From NCBI RefSeq assembly GCF_900129815.1, contig NZ_FQWX01000016.1:10302-50702 (forward strand): 40,401 bases of DNA. The letters run 5' to 3'. The stretch comes from Asaccharospora irregularis DSM 2635. GTDB taxonomy: Bacteria > Bacillota > Clostridia > Peptostreptococcales > Peptostreptococcaceae. The notes under the pieces are model-generated. The model was not told the DNA's origin. It was given only the letters and a program-made list of their open reading frames with translations, and searched no databases. Positions within the stretch are counted from its first letter, which is position 1, and every line of letters starts with the position of its first letter. The translations under genes were made by a program, and so were the position numbers. Positions 9,206-18,350 of the stretch are shown one piece after another.

Positions 9206-9937
9206 TTGATACCTAAAAAAATACATTATGTATGGATCGGCGGACCTAAGGGAAACTTAGAAAATATTTGTATCAATTCATGGAGAGAAAAACTACCTGG
9301 CTATGAAATAATAGAATGGAACGAAAAAAATTTTGACATAGAAAAAGAAATAAAAGGAAAAAAGTTTTTAGAAGAATGTTATAATAAAAAAATGTGGGCA
9401 TTTATATCTGATTACATAAGAATAAAGGTTCTTTATGAGCATGGAGGTGTTTATATGGACACTGATATGCAAATAATAAGAGATATAACACCTCTTCTTG
9501 ATAACGAAGTGTTTTTTGGTTATGAAGATGAAAAATATATGAGTGCAGGAATTATAGGAAGTGTAAAAGGACATGAATTCTTCAAAAAGATGATGGACTT
9601 TTACAAAGAAGATATACTAAGTGCTGATTTTTTCACTATTCCTAAGGTAATGACTCATATAGTTGAAAATAATTATTCTAAAATAGACAAAAACAACTAT
9701 GAAGGTGGTATACACATATATGATAAACAGTATTTCTACCCATTTAGCTATAAGGAAGACTTTTATTTGAATTGTATAAAAGAAGATACTTATGGTATAC
9801 ATTGGTGGGGAAAAAGCTGGGCCAAAAAAAGAAGTTATTTCTTGGAAAGTAAACACCTAAGCGGAATAAGCAAGGCTTGGAAATGTTTTAAAATATTTGT
9901 AAGTAATACCCTACTAACCTTAAAGGGGAGAGGATAA
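9206..9937 (+). CDS. GT32-type glycosyltransferase (DXD sugar-binding family)
   Basis: A 243-residue glycosyltransferase of the Gly_transf_sug/capsular polysaccharide synthesis type. It begins with IPKKIHYVWIGG and has the hallmark SDYIRIKVLYEHGGVYMDTD, where the DTD is the metal/nucleotide-sugar site. It would add one sugar to the lipid-linked repeat unit on the cytoplasmic face; donor and acceptor are not predictable. The start codon is TTG at 9206, set by the ribosome site GGGAGGTG just before it. It lies 12 bases after manC and ends one base before the polymerase gene. Confidence 0.88.
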   Translation: MIPKKIHYVWIGGPKGNLENICINSWREKLPGYEIIEWNEKNFDIEKEIKGKKFLEECYNKKMWAFISDYIRIKVLYEHGGVYMDTDMQIIRDITPLLDNEVFFGYEDEKYMSAGIIGSVKGHEFFKKMMDFYKEDILSADFFTIPKVMTHIVENNYSKIDKNNYEGGIHIYDKQYFYPFSYKEDFYLNCIKEDTYGIHWWGKSWAKKRSYFLESKHLSGISKAWKCFKIFVSNTLLTLKGRG

Positions 9938-9938
9938 G

Positions 9939-11093
9939 ATGAACAGTTTAAGAAGTGATGATAAGGGTTCTATAATAAGTAAAATTTTATATACAATAAC
10001 TTTGCTAGCTATAATAGCTAGAAGATATGCTATTTTCATAATAAGGGACGGAATTGTACCTTCGACTTTTATGTCTGCATTATTCTATGGCTCTTTTGTG
10101 CTATTACTATTACAGTTTGCAATTCAAAAGAGTCACAATAAAACAGAAATAATAATATTTTTAGCTACAATGATGTTGTATCTTTTGACAAGAGAGGGAT
10201 CAATACTGATGATAGTATTGCTTGCAATAGCTATCAAAAATATTGAGGATGATTATGTAGTCAAGAGTTATATTATTTTAAATTTAATATTTATAGTTGG
10301 AAGTATTATAATTGGAAATTTAATGCCGCATATTGCTCCTATTCCTGAGGCTCACTACAGAATAGTTGAAGGTGAACTTGTTTCAAGAGAGGCTTTTGGT
10401 TTTGCAAATCCTAACTCTCCTTTCTGGTTTACATTAGCAATTTATGCTGGATATATTTTCTTGAGATTTGATGATTATAATAAGTACGATAGGATACTCC
10501 TTATATTTACTACTATTTTTATTTATTATTTTACAAAAAGTAGAACAGGAGCTATAGCTATCTTTGGAGCTCTTGTATTTGTAGAGTTGTTGAAGAAAAT
10601 CGACTTAAAAGACAATATACTTTTGACCAAGGGTTTAAAATTAATACCATTTATATTTTTAGTGAGTTCATTGTTGGTAGGAACTGTATTTGCAAAAGTT
10701 TCTTCACTTAATTCTTTAATGGCATCTAGACCTAGACACTGGAATGCATACTTAGTTAAAAATGGGAATTTACTTACTTTGTTCGGAAATAAATATAGTA
10801 GTGAAATAAAGGCAGCTCACCCATTAGATAGTTCGTATGTTTATATGTATGCATTTTTGGGATTAGTTTCTTTAATATTCTTTATGTATTTATTATACAA
10901 AGGATTAGATTTATTTATTATAAATGATCAAAAGAAATATATAGCTATAGTAATGATGTTTTTGATATATGCATTAGCAGAAAATATTCTATTAGAAGTG
11001 GGATACAACTTTACGATTGTACTTCTTATAAAGCATATAATTATAAACAACAAAGATAATTTTACTATTTTTAATAGCAGGAGGGCAGGCTAA
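9939..11093 (+). CDS. Wzy/O-antigen-ligase-like polysaccharide polymerase
   Basis: A 384-residue, very hydrophobic protein with roughly 10-11 predicted membrane helices. A larger loop after the middle carries the FTKSRTGAIAIFG segment typical of Wzy_C/WaaL-like polymerases. It would polymerise flipped repeat units on the outer membrane face. Sequence conservation in this family is low, so the call rests on topology, the SRTG motif and gene context. The ribosome site GGGGAGAGG lies in the end of the preceding gene. The stop codon overlaps the next start (TAATG), indicating translational coupling. Confidence 0.8.
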   Translation: MNSLRSDDKGSIISKILYTITLLAIIARRYAIFIIRDGIVPSTFMSALFYGSFVLLLLQFAIQKSHNKTEIIIFLATMMLYLLTREGSILMIVLLAIAIKNIEDDYVVKSYIILNLIFIVGSIIIGNLMPHIAPIPEAHYRIVEGELVSREAFGFANPNSPFWFTLAIYAGYIFLRFDDYNKYDRILLIFTTIFIYYFTKSRTGAIAIFGALVFVELLKKIDLKDNILLTKGLKLIPFIFLVSSLLVGTVFAKVSSLNSLMASRPRHWNAYLVKNGNLLTLFGNKYSSEIKAAHPLDSSYVYMYAFLGLVSLIFFMYLLYKGLDLFIINDQKKYIAIVMMFLIYALAENILLEVGYNFTIVLLIKHIIINNKDNFTIFNSRRAG

Positions 11094-11932
11094 TGTTAAT
11101 ATCATTAATAATGCCTACTCTAAATAGGTACGATGATATATATCTACTTATGAAAAGCTTAGAAAACCAGACTTATAAAAACTTCGAGCTTATTGTAGTA
11201 GATCAAAATCAAAATGACAAAGTAAAAGATATAGTAGATAAGTACTCAGATAAACTAGATATAAAATATATAAAAAGTCCTAAATTAGGGTTAAGCTACA
11301 ATAGAAATTTAGGAATAGACATGGCAAAAGGTCAGATAATCGGATTTCCAGATGATGACTGTGAATATGAAAATGATACTTTAGAAAAGGTAGTAAATTT
11401 TTTTGAAAAAAGCATAGAATACAAAATATATAGTTGCAAGACTATGGACAAAAATAAAGTAGATGCATTTAAAAAAATGCACGATGGAATATGTGATATA
11501 GTAAGCACAAATGTTTTAGATACTATTACATCTATCACGTTTTTCGTTAATTTTGGAAGTGATAAGTACACAAAATTTGATGAAAAACTAGGGGTAGGTG
11601 GCGAATATGGTTCAGGGGAGGAGATAGATTATGTACTAAATCTATTGACTCTAGGATTTAGAGGACGATATTTTGGAGATGATTTGATTTACCACCCTGC
11701 CAAAAAACATTCAAAATCAAAAGAAAAATACGAAAGAGATTACAACTATGGACGAGGCTTTGGAGCTTTATGCAAAAAACAGATAGTCTATAGAAAAGAC
11801 TATAAATTTTTAAAGGTAATGATTTCTAAACTGGTTAGAAATATAGGTGGACTTATCTTGAGTTCAAATAAAGATTACCATAGCGCTACTATAAAGGGGA
11901 GAGTTAATGGTTTTAGACAATATAAGCTATAG
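11093..11932 (+). CDS. Family 2 glycosyltransferase
   Basis: A GT-A fold glycosyltransferase of 279 residues. It opens with SLIMPTLNRYDDIYLL, continues with FELIVVDQNQND, and has the metal-binding DDDC at about residue 85. Of the GT2 proteins here it is the most diverged, with no close likeness to the pair at 13150 and 14869. It overlaps the polymerase gene by one base and its stop lies just before the next start, so the three are coupled. Predicted to be cytoplasmic or membrane-associated. Confidence 0.87.
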   Translation: MLISLIMPTLNRYDDIYLLMKSLENQTYKNFELIVVDQNQNDKVKDIVDKYSDKLDIKYIKSPKLGLSYNRNLGIDMAKGQIIGFPDDDCEYENDTLEKVVNFFEKSIEYKIYSCKTMDKNKVDAFKKMHDGICDIVSTNVLDTITSITFFVNFGSDKYTKFDEKLGVGGEYGSGEEIDYVLNLLTLGFRGRYFGDDLIYHPAKKHSKSKEKYERDYNYGRGFGALCKKQIVYRKDYKFLKVMISKLVRNIGGLILSSNKDYHSATIKGRVNGFRQYKL

Positions 11933-11946
11933 TGAGGATGGGATTT

Positions 11947-13125
11947 ATGGATAAGATTAAATTTTTAATAAATATGGTTGTCGCATTTTTTATGTATCCA
12001 TTTAGCAAAGGTAGGTTTGATCGTAGAAATATCTGGCTTATTGGTGGACATTCAGGGGACATATATAATGATAACTCAAAGTTTTTTTATGAATATATGT
12101 TAAAGGAGCACAAAGAGGTTGAGATATACTGGGTCATAAACAAGGATAGCAAGGTGTTTGACAAGGTCCCAGGCAAAAAATTGATAAGAGGAAGTAGAGA
12201 AAACTACTTATACTACTATAATTCAAAAGCTATAATATTCTCACATTCACCATCAGCTGATATAGCCCCTTATAACTTTGCAATACCTATATTAAATTGT
12301 TTCCATAAAAAGCCTGTGAAGGTTTATTTAAATCATGGGACTATAAGTTTCAAGAAAAGAAAGCCTATGAATGGTAGATTTAAAAAACTTATAGACGATT
12401 TACTAAAAAGCTATGACATATCTACAGCAAGTTCGGAGTTTGAAAAAGATGTTATGGTAAATGATTGGTCCATGAGTGAAGATTCAGTATGTATAGTGGG
12501 AAATGCTAGATATGATAATTTGCCAACTGATGAAAAATCAGAAACTAGGGATATACTATACACTCCTACTTGGAGAGACTGGATAAAGTTTAATTCAGGG
12601 AAATTTACAGATACAGATTACTTTAAAAATATAATGGACTTCCTAAATGATGAAAAATTAAATAATGTATTAGAAGATAAAAATATAAATATTAAGTTCT
12701 ATATGCATCACCTTATGCATGAGTTTATAGACGATATAAAGGAAAATATAACGGGTAAAAGAATTATATTTTTGGACAAAGGAGTAACACTAGCCAGTGA
12801 AATAAGAAAATCAGCTGCAAATATAACTGACTATTCAAGTGTTGCGATTGACTTTTTATATATGAATAGACCAATACTTTTCTATCAATTTGATGTAGAG
12901 GAGTACATAAAAAAAGTAGATTCATATATAGACTTAAAAAGTGAAATGTTTGGGTCTTTAGCTTATAATAGTAATGAAGCTGTAAATAAACTTATTGATA
13001 TTATCGAAAATGATTTTTGTGTTTTAGATGACCAAAAAAATGAAAGAAGTAAGTTTTTCAGATATAATGACAATAAGAATTGTGAAAGAATATATGACTG
13101 TATATTAAGTAAAATTAATAAATAA
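11947..13125 (+). CDS. TagF-like CDP-glycerol glycerophosphotransferase family protein
   Basis: A member of PF04464, which moves glycerol phosphate (or ribitol phosphate) from a CDP-alcohol to a glycan or polyol chain. Seen are the family histidine in LNHGTISFKKRK (H130), YTPTWRDW, the TDYSSVAIDFLYMNRPILFY block (D295) and an N-terminal hydrophobic segment. In-frame starts exist at 11932 (GTG) and 11938 (ATG), but the GTGAGG at 11932-11937 is better placed for the ATG at 11947. C. difficile PSII loci also carry such a gene. It could add a phosphodiester-linked glycerol decoration or join repeat units by phosphate. No tagD-type CDP-glycerol synthase is in the window. Confidence 0.85.
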   Translation: MDKIKFLINMVVAFFMYPFSKGRFDRRNIWLIGGHSGDIYNDNSKFFYEYMLKEHKEVEIYWVINKDSKVFDKVPGKKLIRGSRENYLYYYNSKAIIFSHSPSADIAPYNFAIPILNCFHKKPVKVYLNHGTISFKKRKPMNGRFKKLIDDLLKSYDISTASSEFEKDVMVNDWSMSEDSVCIVGNARYDNLPTDEKSETRDILYTPTWRDWIKFNSGKFTDTDYFKNIMDFLNDEKLNNVLEDKNINIKFYMHHLMHEFIDDIKENITGKRIIFLDKGVTLASEIRKSAANITDYSSVAIDFLYMNRPILFYQFDVEEYIKKVDSYIDLKSEMFGSLAYNSNEAVNKLIDIIENDFCVLDDQKNERSKFFRYNDNKNCERIYDCILSKINK

Positions 13126-13149
13126 TTTATAAATGATGAGGAAGGTAAT

Positions 13150-13899
13150 ATGAAGAAAAATTTAGTATCTATAATTACTCCCATGTATAATTCTGAAAAA
13201 TTTATTGAAGCCACTATAAAATCTGTGATAGAACAAACTTATCAAGATTGGGAAATGATAATAATTGATGATTGTTCTACAGATAAAAGTGCTAATATAG
13301 TTAAAGCTTATGTAGAAAAAGATGATAGAATAAAATACATAAGAAACAAGTCTAACTTAGGTGTTTCAAGTGCGAGGAACTTAGCCCTAGAAAATGCCAG
13401 TGGTCAATTTTTAGCTTTTTTAGATAGTGATGATATTTGGACTAAAGAAAAGTTAGAAACTCAAATAAATTTTATGAATAAAAATAACTACGCGATTACG
13501 TTTACTTCTTATGAGTTGATGGATGAAAATAACAAACCCCTAAATAAGGTTATACCTGTCCCAAAGAATGTAGATTATAAGAAGTTATTAAAAGGTAATG
13601 TATTAGGATGCCTAACTGTAGTAATAGATCAGACAAAAATAAACTTTGATATAAGGATGAGTGGTGTAAGGCACGAAGATTATGTTTTATGGTTGTCTAT
13701 TTTAAAGAAGGGGCATACTGCACATGGGATAAATGAAGTATTAGCATTGTATAGAAAGTCTAGTAATTCTCTTAGTGGTAACAAAATCAAGGCAGCTAAG
13801 TGGACTTGGAATATATATAGAAATGTAGAAAAGATACCTTTACATAAGGCTATATATTATTTCATAAATTATGGAATTAACGGGATAAAAAAGAGCTAA
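13150..13899 (+). CDS. Family 2 glycosyltransferase, copy A of a duplicated pair
   Basis: A 249-residue GT2 protein with SIITPMYNSEKFIEATIKSV at the start, IIDDCSTD, and the DXD-type AFLDSDDIW near residue 95. It is similar along its whole length to the protein at 14869 (shared LETQ, FTSYELM/FTSYRYM, LGCLTVVID/IGCSTVVID and TWNIYRNVE/TWNTYRNVE segments), so the two arose by duplication. Both resemble teichuronic-acid/capsule GTs of the 250-residue class. It is likely soluble and membrane-associated through partners. Confidence 0.88.
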   Translation: MKKNLVSIITPMYNSEKFIEATIKSVIEQTYQDWEMIIIDDCSTDKSANIVKAYVEKDDRIKYIRNKSNLGVSSARNLALENASGQFLAFLDSDDIWTKEKLETQINFMNKNNYAITFTSYELMDENNKPLNKVIPVPKNVDYKKLLKGNVLGCLTVVIDQTKINFDIRMSGVRHEDYVLWLSILKKGHTAHGINEVLALYRKSSNSLSGNKIKAAKWTWNIYRNVEKIPLHKAIYYFINYGINGIKKS

Positions 13900-13915
13900 G
13901 AGGGGAGTAGTAAAA

Positions 13916-14818
13916 ATGCATAAATATAAATTTACTGTATTTACTGCGACATATAATAGAGAACATCTATTAGAAAATGTATATAATGGTTTAAAAAAAC
14001 AGACTTTCAATGATTTTGAATGGTTGATTGTAGACGATGGAAGTACGGACAATACTAAAAAATTAGTAGATAGGTTTGTATCTGAAAATAAAATGGATAT
14101 AAACTATATATATAAGGAAAATGGTGGCAAACATACTGCTATAAATATAGGTGTAGAAAACTCCAATGGAGAGTTATTTTTTATAGTGGATAGTGATGAT
14201 GGTGTTTTAGAAAATTCTCTTGAGATAGTAAATAATGAGTGGGATTTACAAAAAGATAAAAAGGGACTTAGCGGAGTAGTAGGCCTTTGTGTCTTAAAGG
14301 ATGGGCAGATTGTAGGAGATAATATGCCTGATGACAAGAAAATATATAATTTCACAGATTTATACTTCAAGTTTAATATAGATGGAGATAAGAGCCTAGT
14401 TTTTGCAACGGATGTACTTAAAAAGTATAGATTTCCGGAAGTAGAGGGTGTGAAGTTTTTGCCAGAAAGTGTTGTTTGGCATGAAATATCAAAAAAATAC
14501 GATATGGTATGCGTAAATAAGCCTTTGAGGGTAGTTGAGTATTTAGATGACGGATTAACTAAAAATATACTTAGTAAAAATGCCCTAAAGGGTAGGGCTT
14601 GGGAGTTTTTATATTTAATAAATCAAAAAACTTACCCAATAAATAGATACCCTTATATGTGGATAAAGAATTATATAAATTTAGCTAGGTATTCATTGTT
14701 ATCTGGAACTAGTCGTTTTAGAGATATAGATAGATTGTTTGATAGGTATATGTATGTGATGCTTTTTCCTTTAGGATATTACAAATATGCAAAACAAAGA
14801 AAGTTAATAGATAAATAA
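13916..14818 (+). CDS. Family 2 glycosyltransferase
   Basis: A 300-residue GT2 enzyme with TVFTATYNREHLLENVYNGL, the IVDDGSTDNT motif and IVDSDDGV as the metal-binding segment. Its C-terminal half (WHEISKKYDMVCVNKPLRV) resembles capsular glycosyltransferases of the 300-residue group and differs from the two neighbouring 250-residue GT2 proteins that flank it. It lies 16 bases after the previous stop, with GGGGAG as ribosome site. Confidence 0.87.
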   Translation: MHKYKFTVFTATYNREHLLENVYNGLKKQTFNDFEWLIVDDGSTDNTKKLVDRFVSENKMDINYIYKENGGKHTAINIGVENSNGELFFIVDSDDGVLENSLEIVNNEWDLQKDKKGLSGVVGLCVLKDGQIVGDNMPDDKKIYNFTDLYFKFNIDGDKSLVFATDVLKKYRFPEVEGVKFLPESVVWHEISKKYDMVCVNKPLRVVEYLDDGLTKNILSKNALKGRAWEFLYLINQKTYPINRYPYMWIKNYINLARYSLLSGTSRFRDIDRLFDRYMYVMLFPLGYYKYAKQRKLIDK

Positions 14819-14868
14819 ACTTATTAGTATAGTAGGCTAGCTAGTTGCTATATAAGGAGAGTAAAAAT

Positions 14869-15621
14869 ATGAATAAACCTTTAGTATCGATAATAACCCC
14901 TGTATATAACTCAGCGGAGTTTTTATCAGAGACAATAGAGTCGATCCAAAATCAGACATATAAAAATTGGCAGCTTTTATTGGTGGATGATTGTTCTAAG
15001 GACAACTCAGCCGATATTATAAGAAAGTTTCAAAAAGATGATGGAAGGATAAAGTATATAAAACTTGCAAAAAATTCAGGGGCTGCTGTATCTAGAAACG
15101 AAGGCATAAAAAATGCTGAGGGCAGATTTATTGCTTTTGTAGATAGTGATGATTTGTGGGATAGAGTAAAGTTAGAAACACAAGTAGAGTATATGTTAAA
15201 AAACAACATAGGTTTTACTTTTACATCGTATAGATATATGAGAGAAGATGGAACAAAAACTAATAAGGTAGCAAGGGCTCCTGAAAAAATAGATTACGAA
15301 GGTTTACTCAAAAATACTATAATAGGATGTTCTACTGTTGTTATAGATAGGGAGATTGTAGGGAATTTTGAGATGCCTTTGGTTAGAAGGGGACAAGATA
15401 CTGCTACTTGGTTACAAATCTTAAAAAAGGAAAAGTATGCATATGGAATTTATGAGGATCTAGTAAATTATAGACTAGTAGGAAATTCTATATCTAGCAA
15501 TAAAATAAAGGCATTAAAGAGAACTTGGAATACTTATAGAAATGTAGAACATTTAAGTTTACCTAAAAGCATGTATGTATTTTGTTTTTATGTTTTTAAT
15601 GCTATAAAGAAAAGAATATAA
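14869..15621 (+). CDS. Family 2 glycosyltransferase, copy B of a duplicated pair
   Basis: A 250-residue GT2 protein starting MNKPLVSIITPVYNS, with VDDCSKDNSADI and the metal site FVDSDDLW. It is a full-length paralogue of the protein at 13150, with the gene at 13916 between them. A longer in-frame reading begins at a TTG at 14845, but the strong ribosome site AAGGAGAG (14854-14861) places the start at the ATG at 14869. The two copies probably transfer different sugars or form different linkages, which is inference. Confidence 0.88.
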   Translation: MNKPLVSIITPVYNSAEFLSETIESIQNQTYKNWQLLLVDDCSKDNSADIIRKFQKDDGRIKYIKLAKNSGAAVSRNEGIKNAEGRFIAFVDSDDLWDRVKLETQVEYMLKNNIGFTFTSYRYMREDGTKTNKVARAPEKIDYEGLLKNTIIGCSTVVIDREIVGNFEMPLVRRGQDTATWLQILKKEKYAYGIYEDLVNYRLVGNSISSNKIKALKRTWNTYRNVEHLSLPKSMYVFCFYVFNAIKKRI

Positions 15622-15647
15622 GTTTTACACATTCGGAGGTAAACAGG

Positions 15648-16943
15648 ATGAAAATAGCTATAGCTGGAACTGGATATGTTGGATTAGTTACAGGAGTATG
15701 TTTAGCTGAAGTGGGGCATGAAAATGTAGTATGTGTAGATATTGATGACAAAAAAATCGAGCGTATGAAATTGGGAGAATGTCCTATTTATGAAGATGGA
15801 TTAGAAGAATTAATGATAAAAAATTATAAGTTAGGGAGAATTGATTATACTTCTGACTATAAAAAAGCATATGAAGATGTAGATGTTATACTTATAGCTG
15901 TAGGAACACCGGAGAGAAGCGATGGATCTGCAAATTTAGATTATATAAAAGAAGTTTCAAAACAAATAGCTCAAACAGTTACTAAGGATACATTAGTAGT
16001 AATAAAATCAACGGTTCCTATTGGAACTAATGAAGAAATAGAAGCATACATAAACAAAAACCTAAAAAATGATGTGAGAGTAGAGTTGGCTTCAAATCCA
16101 GAGTTTTTATCACAAGGTAGTGCTGTAAACGATACTTTAAATGCATCTAGAATAGTGATAGGTGTTGAGAGTGATTGGGCAAGAGAGTTATTAGAGGAAA
16201 TTTATAGACCGTTTAATCAACCTATAATAGTGACAAATAGAAATAGTGCAGAGATGATAAAGTATGCATCAAATGATTTCCTAGCCCTAAAAATATCCTT
16301 TATGAATGATATAGCAAACCTTTGTGAGATAGTAGGGGCTAATGTTGAGGATGTTGCTTTAGGAATGAGTTATGATGATAGAATAGGGAGTAAATTTTTA
16401 AAAGCGGGTATAGGCTATGGAGGTTCATGTTTTCCAAAAGACACTAAGGCGCTTCACTGGCTATCTTCTCACAATGGATATGAATTAAAGACAGTAAAGG
16501 CAGCCATAGAGGTAAATGAAAACCAAAAGCTTAGACTAATAAGAAAGGCTTCAAAGTTAGTGGAAAATTTTAAAGGAATGAAGGTCGCCGTTTTGGGACT
16601 TACTTTCAAACCAGATACAGATGATATAAGGGAGGCTCCATCTATTCCAAATATACAGTATTTGATAGAGAGAGAAGCCAATGTAACTGTATATGACCCA
16701 GTAGGAACTCAAAATACTAAAAAAATATTCGGGGACTCTATTTTCTATGCAAACTCTATAGATGAAGCTATAATGGATGCTGAAATATGCTTTGTAATGA
16801 CAGAGTGGAAGGAAATAGTAAACTATGATATAAGCAAATATAAGAAAAATATGAAGAGACCTTTAGTATTTGATGGAAGAAATTGTTACAAAATAGATGA
16901 TATGAAAAAGTTGGGAATTGAATATTATTCTATAGGTAGATAA
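15648..16943 (+). CDS. ugd: UDP-glucose 6-dehydrogenase
   Basis: Oxidises UDP-glucose to UDP-glucuronate with two NAD+. The NAD-binding start IAGTGYVGLVTGVCLAEVG, the STVPIGT segment, the NPEFLSQGSA block and the catalytic cysteine C261 in GIGYGGSCFPKD are all present. The length (431) is usual for the Ugd/TuaD family. A Ugd inside the locus suggests that the polymer contains glucuronic acid or a sugar derived from it, which would add negative charge. Related UDP-sugar dehydrogenases (UDP-ManNAc, UDP-GlcNAc) are less likely given the motif set, but cannot be fully excluded. Confidence 0.9.
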   Translation: MKIAIAGTGYVGLVTGVCLAEVGHENVVCVDIDDKKIERMKLGECPIYEDGLEELMIKNYKLGRIDYTSDYKKAYEDVDVILIAVGTPERSDGSANLDYIKEVSKQIAQTVTKDTLVVIKSTVPIGTNEEIEAYINKNLKNDVRVELASNPEFLSQGSAVNDTLNASRIVIGVESDWARELLEEIYRPFNQPIIVTNRNSAEMIKYASNDFLALKISFMNDIANLCEIVGANVEDVALGMSYDDRIGSKFLKAGIGYGGSCFPKDTKALHWLSSHNGYELKTVKAAIEVNENQKLRLIRKASKLVENFKGMKVAVLGLTFKPDTDDIREAPSIPNIQYLIEREANVTVYDPVGTQNTKKIFGDSIFYANSIDEAIMDAEICFVMTEWKEIVNYDISKYKKNMKRPLVFDGRNCYKIDDMKKLGIEYYSIGR

Positions 16944-16983
16944 ATATTTTTAATAGATATAGATGTTTAGGAAGGTAGATATT

Positions 16984-18075
16984 ATGAAAACTATTGTATA
17001 CTTAGCAGATGGTTCAAATCCACATACTAAAAAGTGGTGTGACTTTTTTAAAAACAGAGGATATGAAATTCATGTTATATCTCTTAATGGCGGAGAAATA
17101 GATGGAGTAAAAGTCTATGATTTTAGTTCCAATGTCGAAAAGCTAAAAAATGAAAATATATTTAAAAAAGTTGGATATATGCGTTCTATCAAAGAAATAA
17201 AAACACTTGTACACCAAATAAAACCGGATATACTACATGCACAGTATGCAAGTAGTTATGGTCTGATAGGAAGTTTACTTGGGTATCACCCATACGTAAT
17301 ATCTGTATGGGGAACTGATATATATGATTTTCCTAACAATGGATTTATACAAAAAAATATTATAAAGCATAACTTTAGAAAAGCAGATTATATATTTTCA
17401 AATAGTAGGGATATGGCAAAGGAAGCAAATAAATATACGGACAAACATGTAGATGTAACTTTCTTTGGAGTAGATATGGATAGGTTTAGACCTATTGAGG
17501 TTGAGAAGGAAGATGCTTTTGTTATTGGTATCATAAAAAGTTTAGAAAAAAAATATGGGATAGAGTATCTTTTAAGAGCTTTTAAGATGATAAAAGATGA
17601 GTACAAGGACGGATATAACGGAAAAAATATAGTACTAAAAATAGGAGGATCTGGTAGTCAGATGGATAACTTAAAATCCTTAACTAAAGAATTAGAGTTA
17701 AGTGATGTAGAGTTTTTAGGTAGAGTATCTCCAGAAAATGTAGCTAAGACATTCAACTCTTTTGATGTTACAGTATTCCCATCACTTAGAGAAGGGTTTG
17801 GAGTGGCTGCTATAGAATCAGAGGCATGTGAAGTCCCTGTTATAGTTACAAATGTGGGTGGACATCCAGAATCACTATCAGATGGTGAAACAGGTATCAT
17901 AGTAGAACCAAAAGAGCCAGAGCAAATAAAAAAAGCAATAGTTAAGTTGATGGAAGATGAAAAGTTAAGACTTAAAATGGGTAAAAACGGCCGTAAGTTT
18001 GTAAGAAAACACTACGAGGTAAACTCAAACTTTAGCGACATAGAAAAAATATATGATTCAATAATAAGTAAATAA
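16984..18075 (+). CDS. Family 4 glycosyltransferase
   Basis: A GT-B fold retaining glycosyltransferase of about 363 residues. The N-terminal domain contains HAQYASSYGLIGSLLG and SVWGTDIYDF. The C-terminal nucleotide-sugar domain has LGRVSPENV and the EX7E motif (E270 and E278 in REGFGVAAIESEACEVPV). An in-frame ATG at 16963 is upstream of the AGGAAGG ribosome site, so the ATG at 16984 is the likely start. It is the last gene of the long + strand run and is followed by a terminator at 18090. Confidence 0.9.
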   Translation: MKTIVYLADGSNPHTKKWCDFFKNRGYEIHVISLNGGEIDGVKVYDFSSNVEKLKNENIFKKVGYMRSIKEIKTLVHQIKPDILHAQYASSYGLIGSLLGYHPYVISVWGTDIYDFPNNGFIQKNIIKHNFRKADYIFSNSRDMAKEANKYTDKHVDVTFFGVDMDRFRPIEVEKEDAFVIGIIKSLEKKYGIEYLLRAFKMIKDEYKDGYNGKNIVLKIGGSGSQMDNLKSLTKELELSDVEFLGRVSPENVAKTFNSFDVTVFPSLREGFGVAAIESEACEVPVIVTNVGGHPESLSDGETGIIVEPKEPEQIKKAIVKLMEDEKLRLKMGKNGRKFVRKHYEVNSNFSDIEKIYDSIISK

Positions 18076-18089
18076 TAAGAGGTTCTATC

Positions 18090-18129
18090 AATGGCTATCG
18101 AGCTAAAATACATATCGATAGCCATTTTT
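18090..18129 (+). terminator. Intrinsic terminator of the polysaccharide operon
   Basis: AATGGCTATCGA pairs perfectly with TCGATAGCCATT over 12 bp around a 13-base loop, followed by a T-run. Confidence 0.9.
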
Positions 18130-18204
18130 ATAAAATGAGAAAATACAATCAGACATAAAAACAATAAAACTAACTCTGAATACATCTAGTTAATCAATCC
18201 AAAA

Positions 18205-18306
18205 TTAGGTTAATTTGAGATTAATAAAAATCCTATCAGTGTCAAGAAAAGGTACTAGTTTTTAGGTTAATTTTGGTTTGTATATTAATTAAAATTTATA
18301 TATACT
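18205..18306 (+). promoter_or_regulatory. Promoter of the CapD-like gene, with direct repeats upstream
   Basis: A TTGTAT -35 box (18278-18283) and a TATACT -10 box (18301-18306) are 17 bases apart. The 12-base phrase TTAGGTTAATTT occurs at 18205-18216 and again at 18262-18273, the second copy ending just before the -35 box. This looks like a pair of protein-binding sites. Nothing else is evident in the 18130-18350 gap. Confidence 0.55.
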
Positions 18307-18350
18307 ATTAATTAGCTACTATTTGATTGTTTTATATAGAGGAGGGCATT

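Noticed and set aside
9939-11093. O-antigen ligase of a Gram-negative LPS pathway
   Set aside because: All the context is Gram-positive (CWB2, Lcp, TagF-like). A Wzy-like polymerase is the fitting reading of the same fold.
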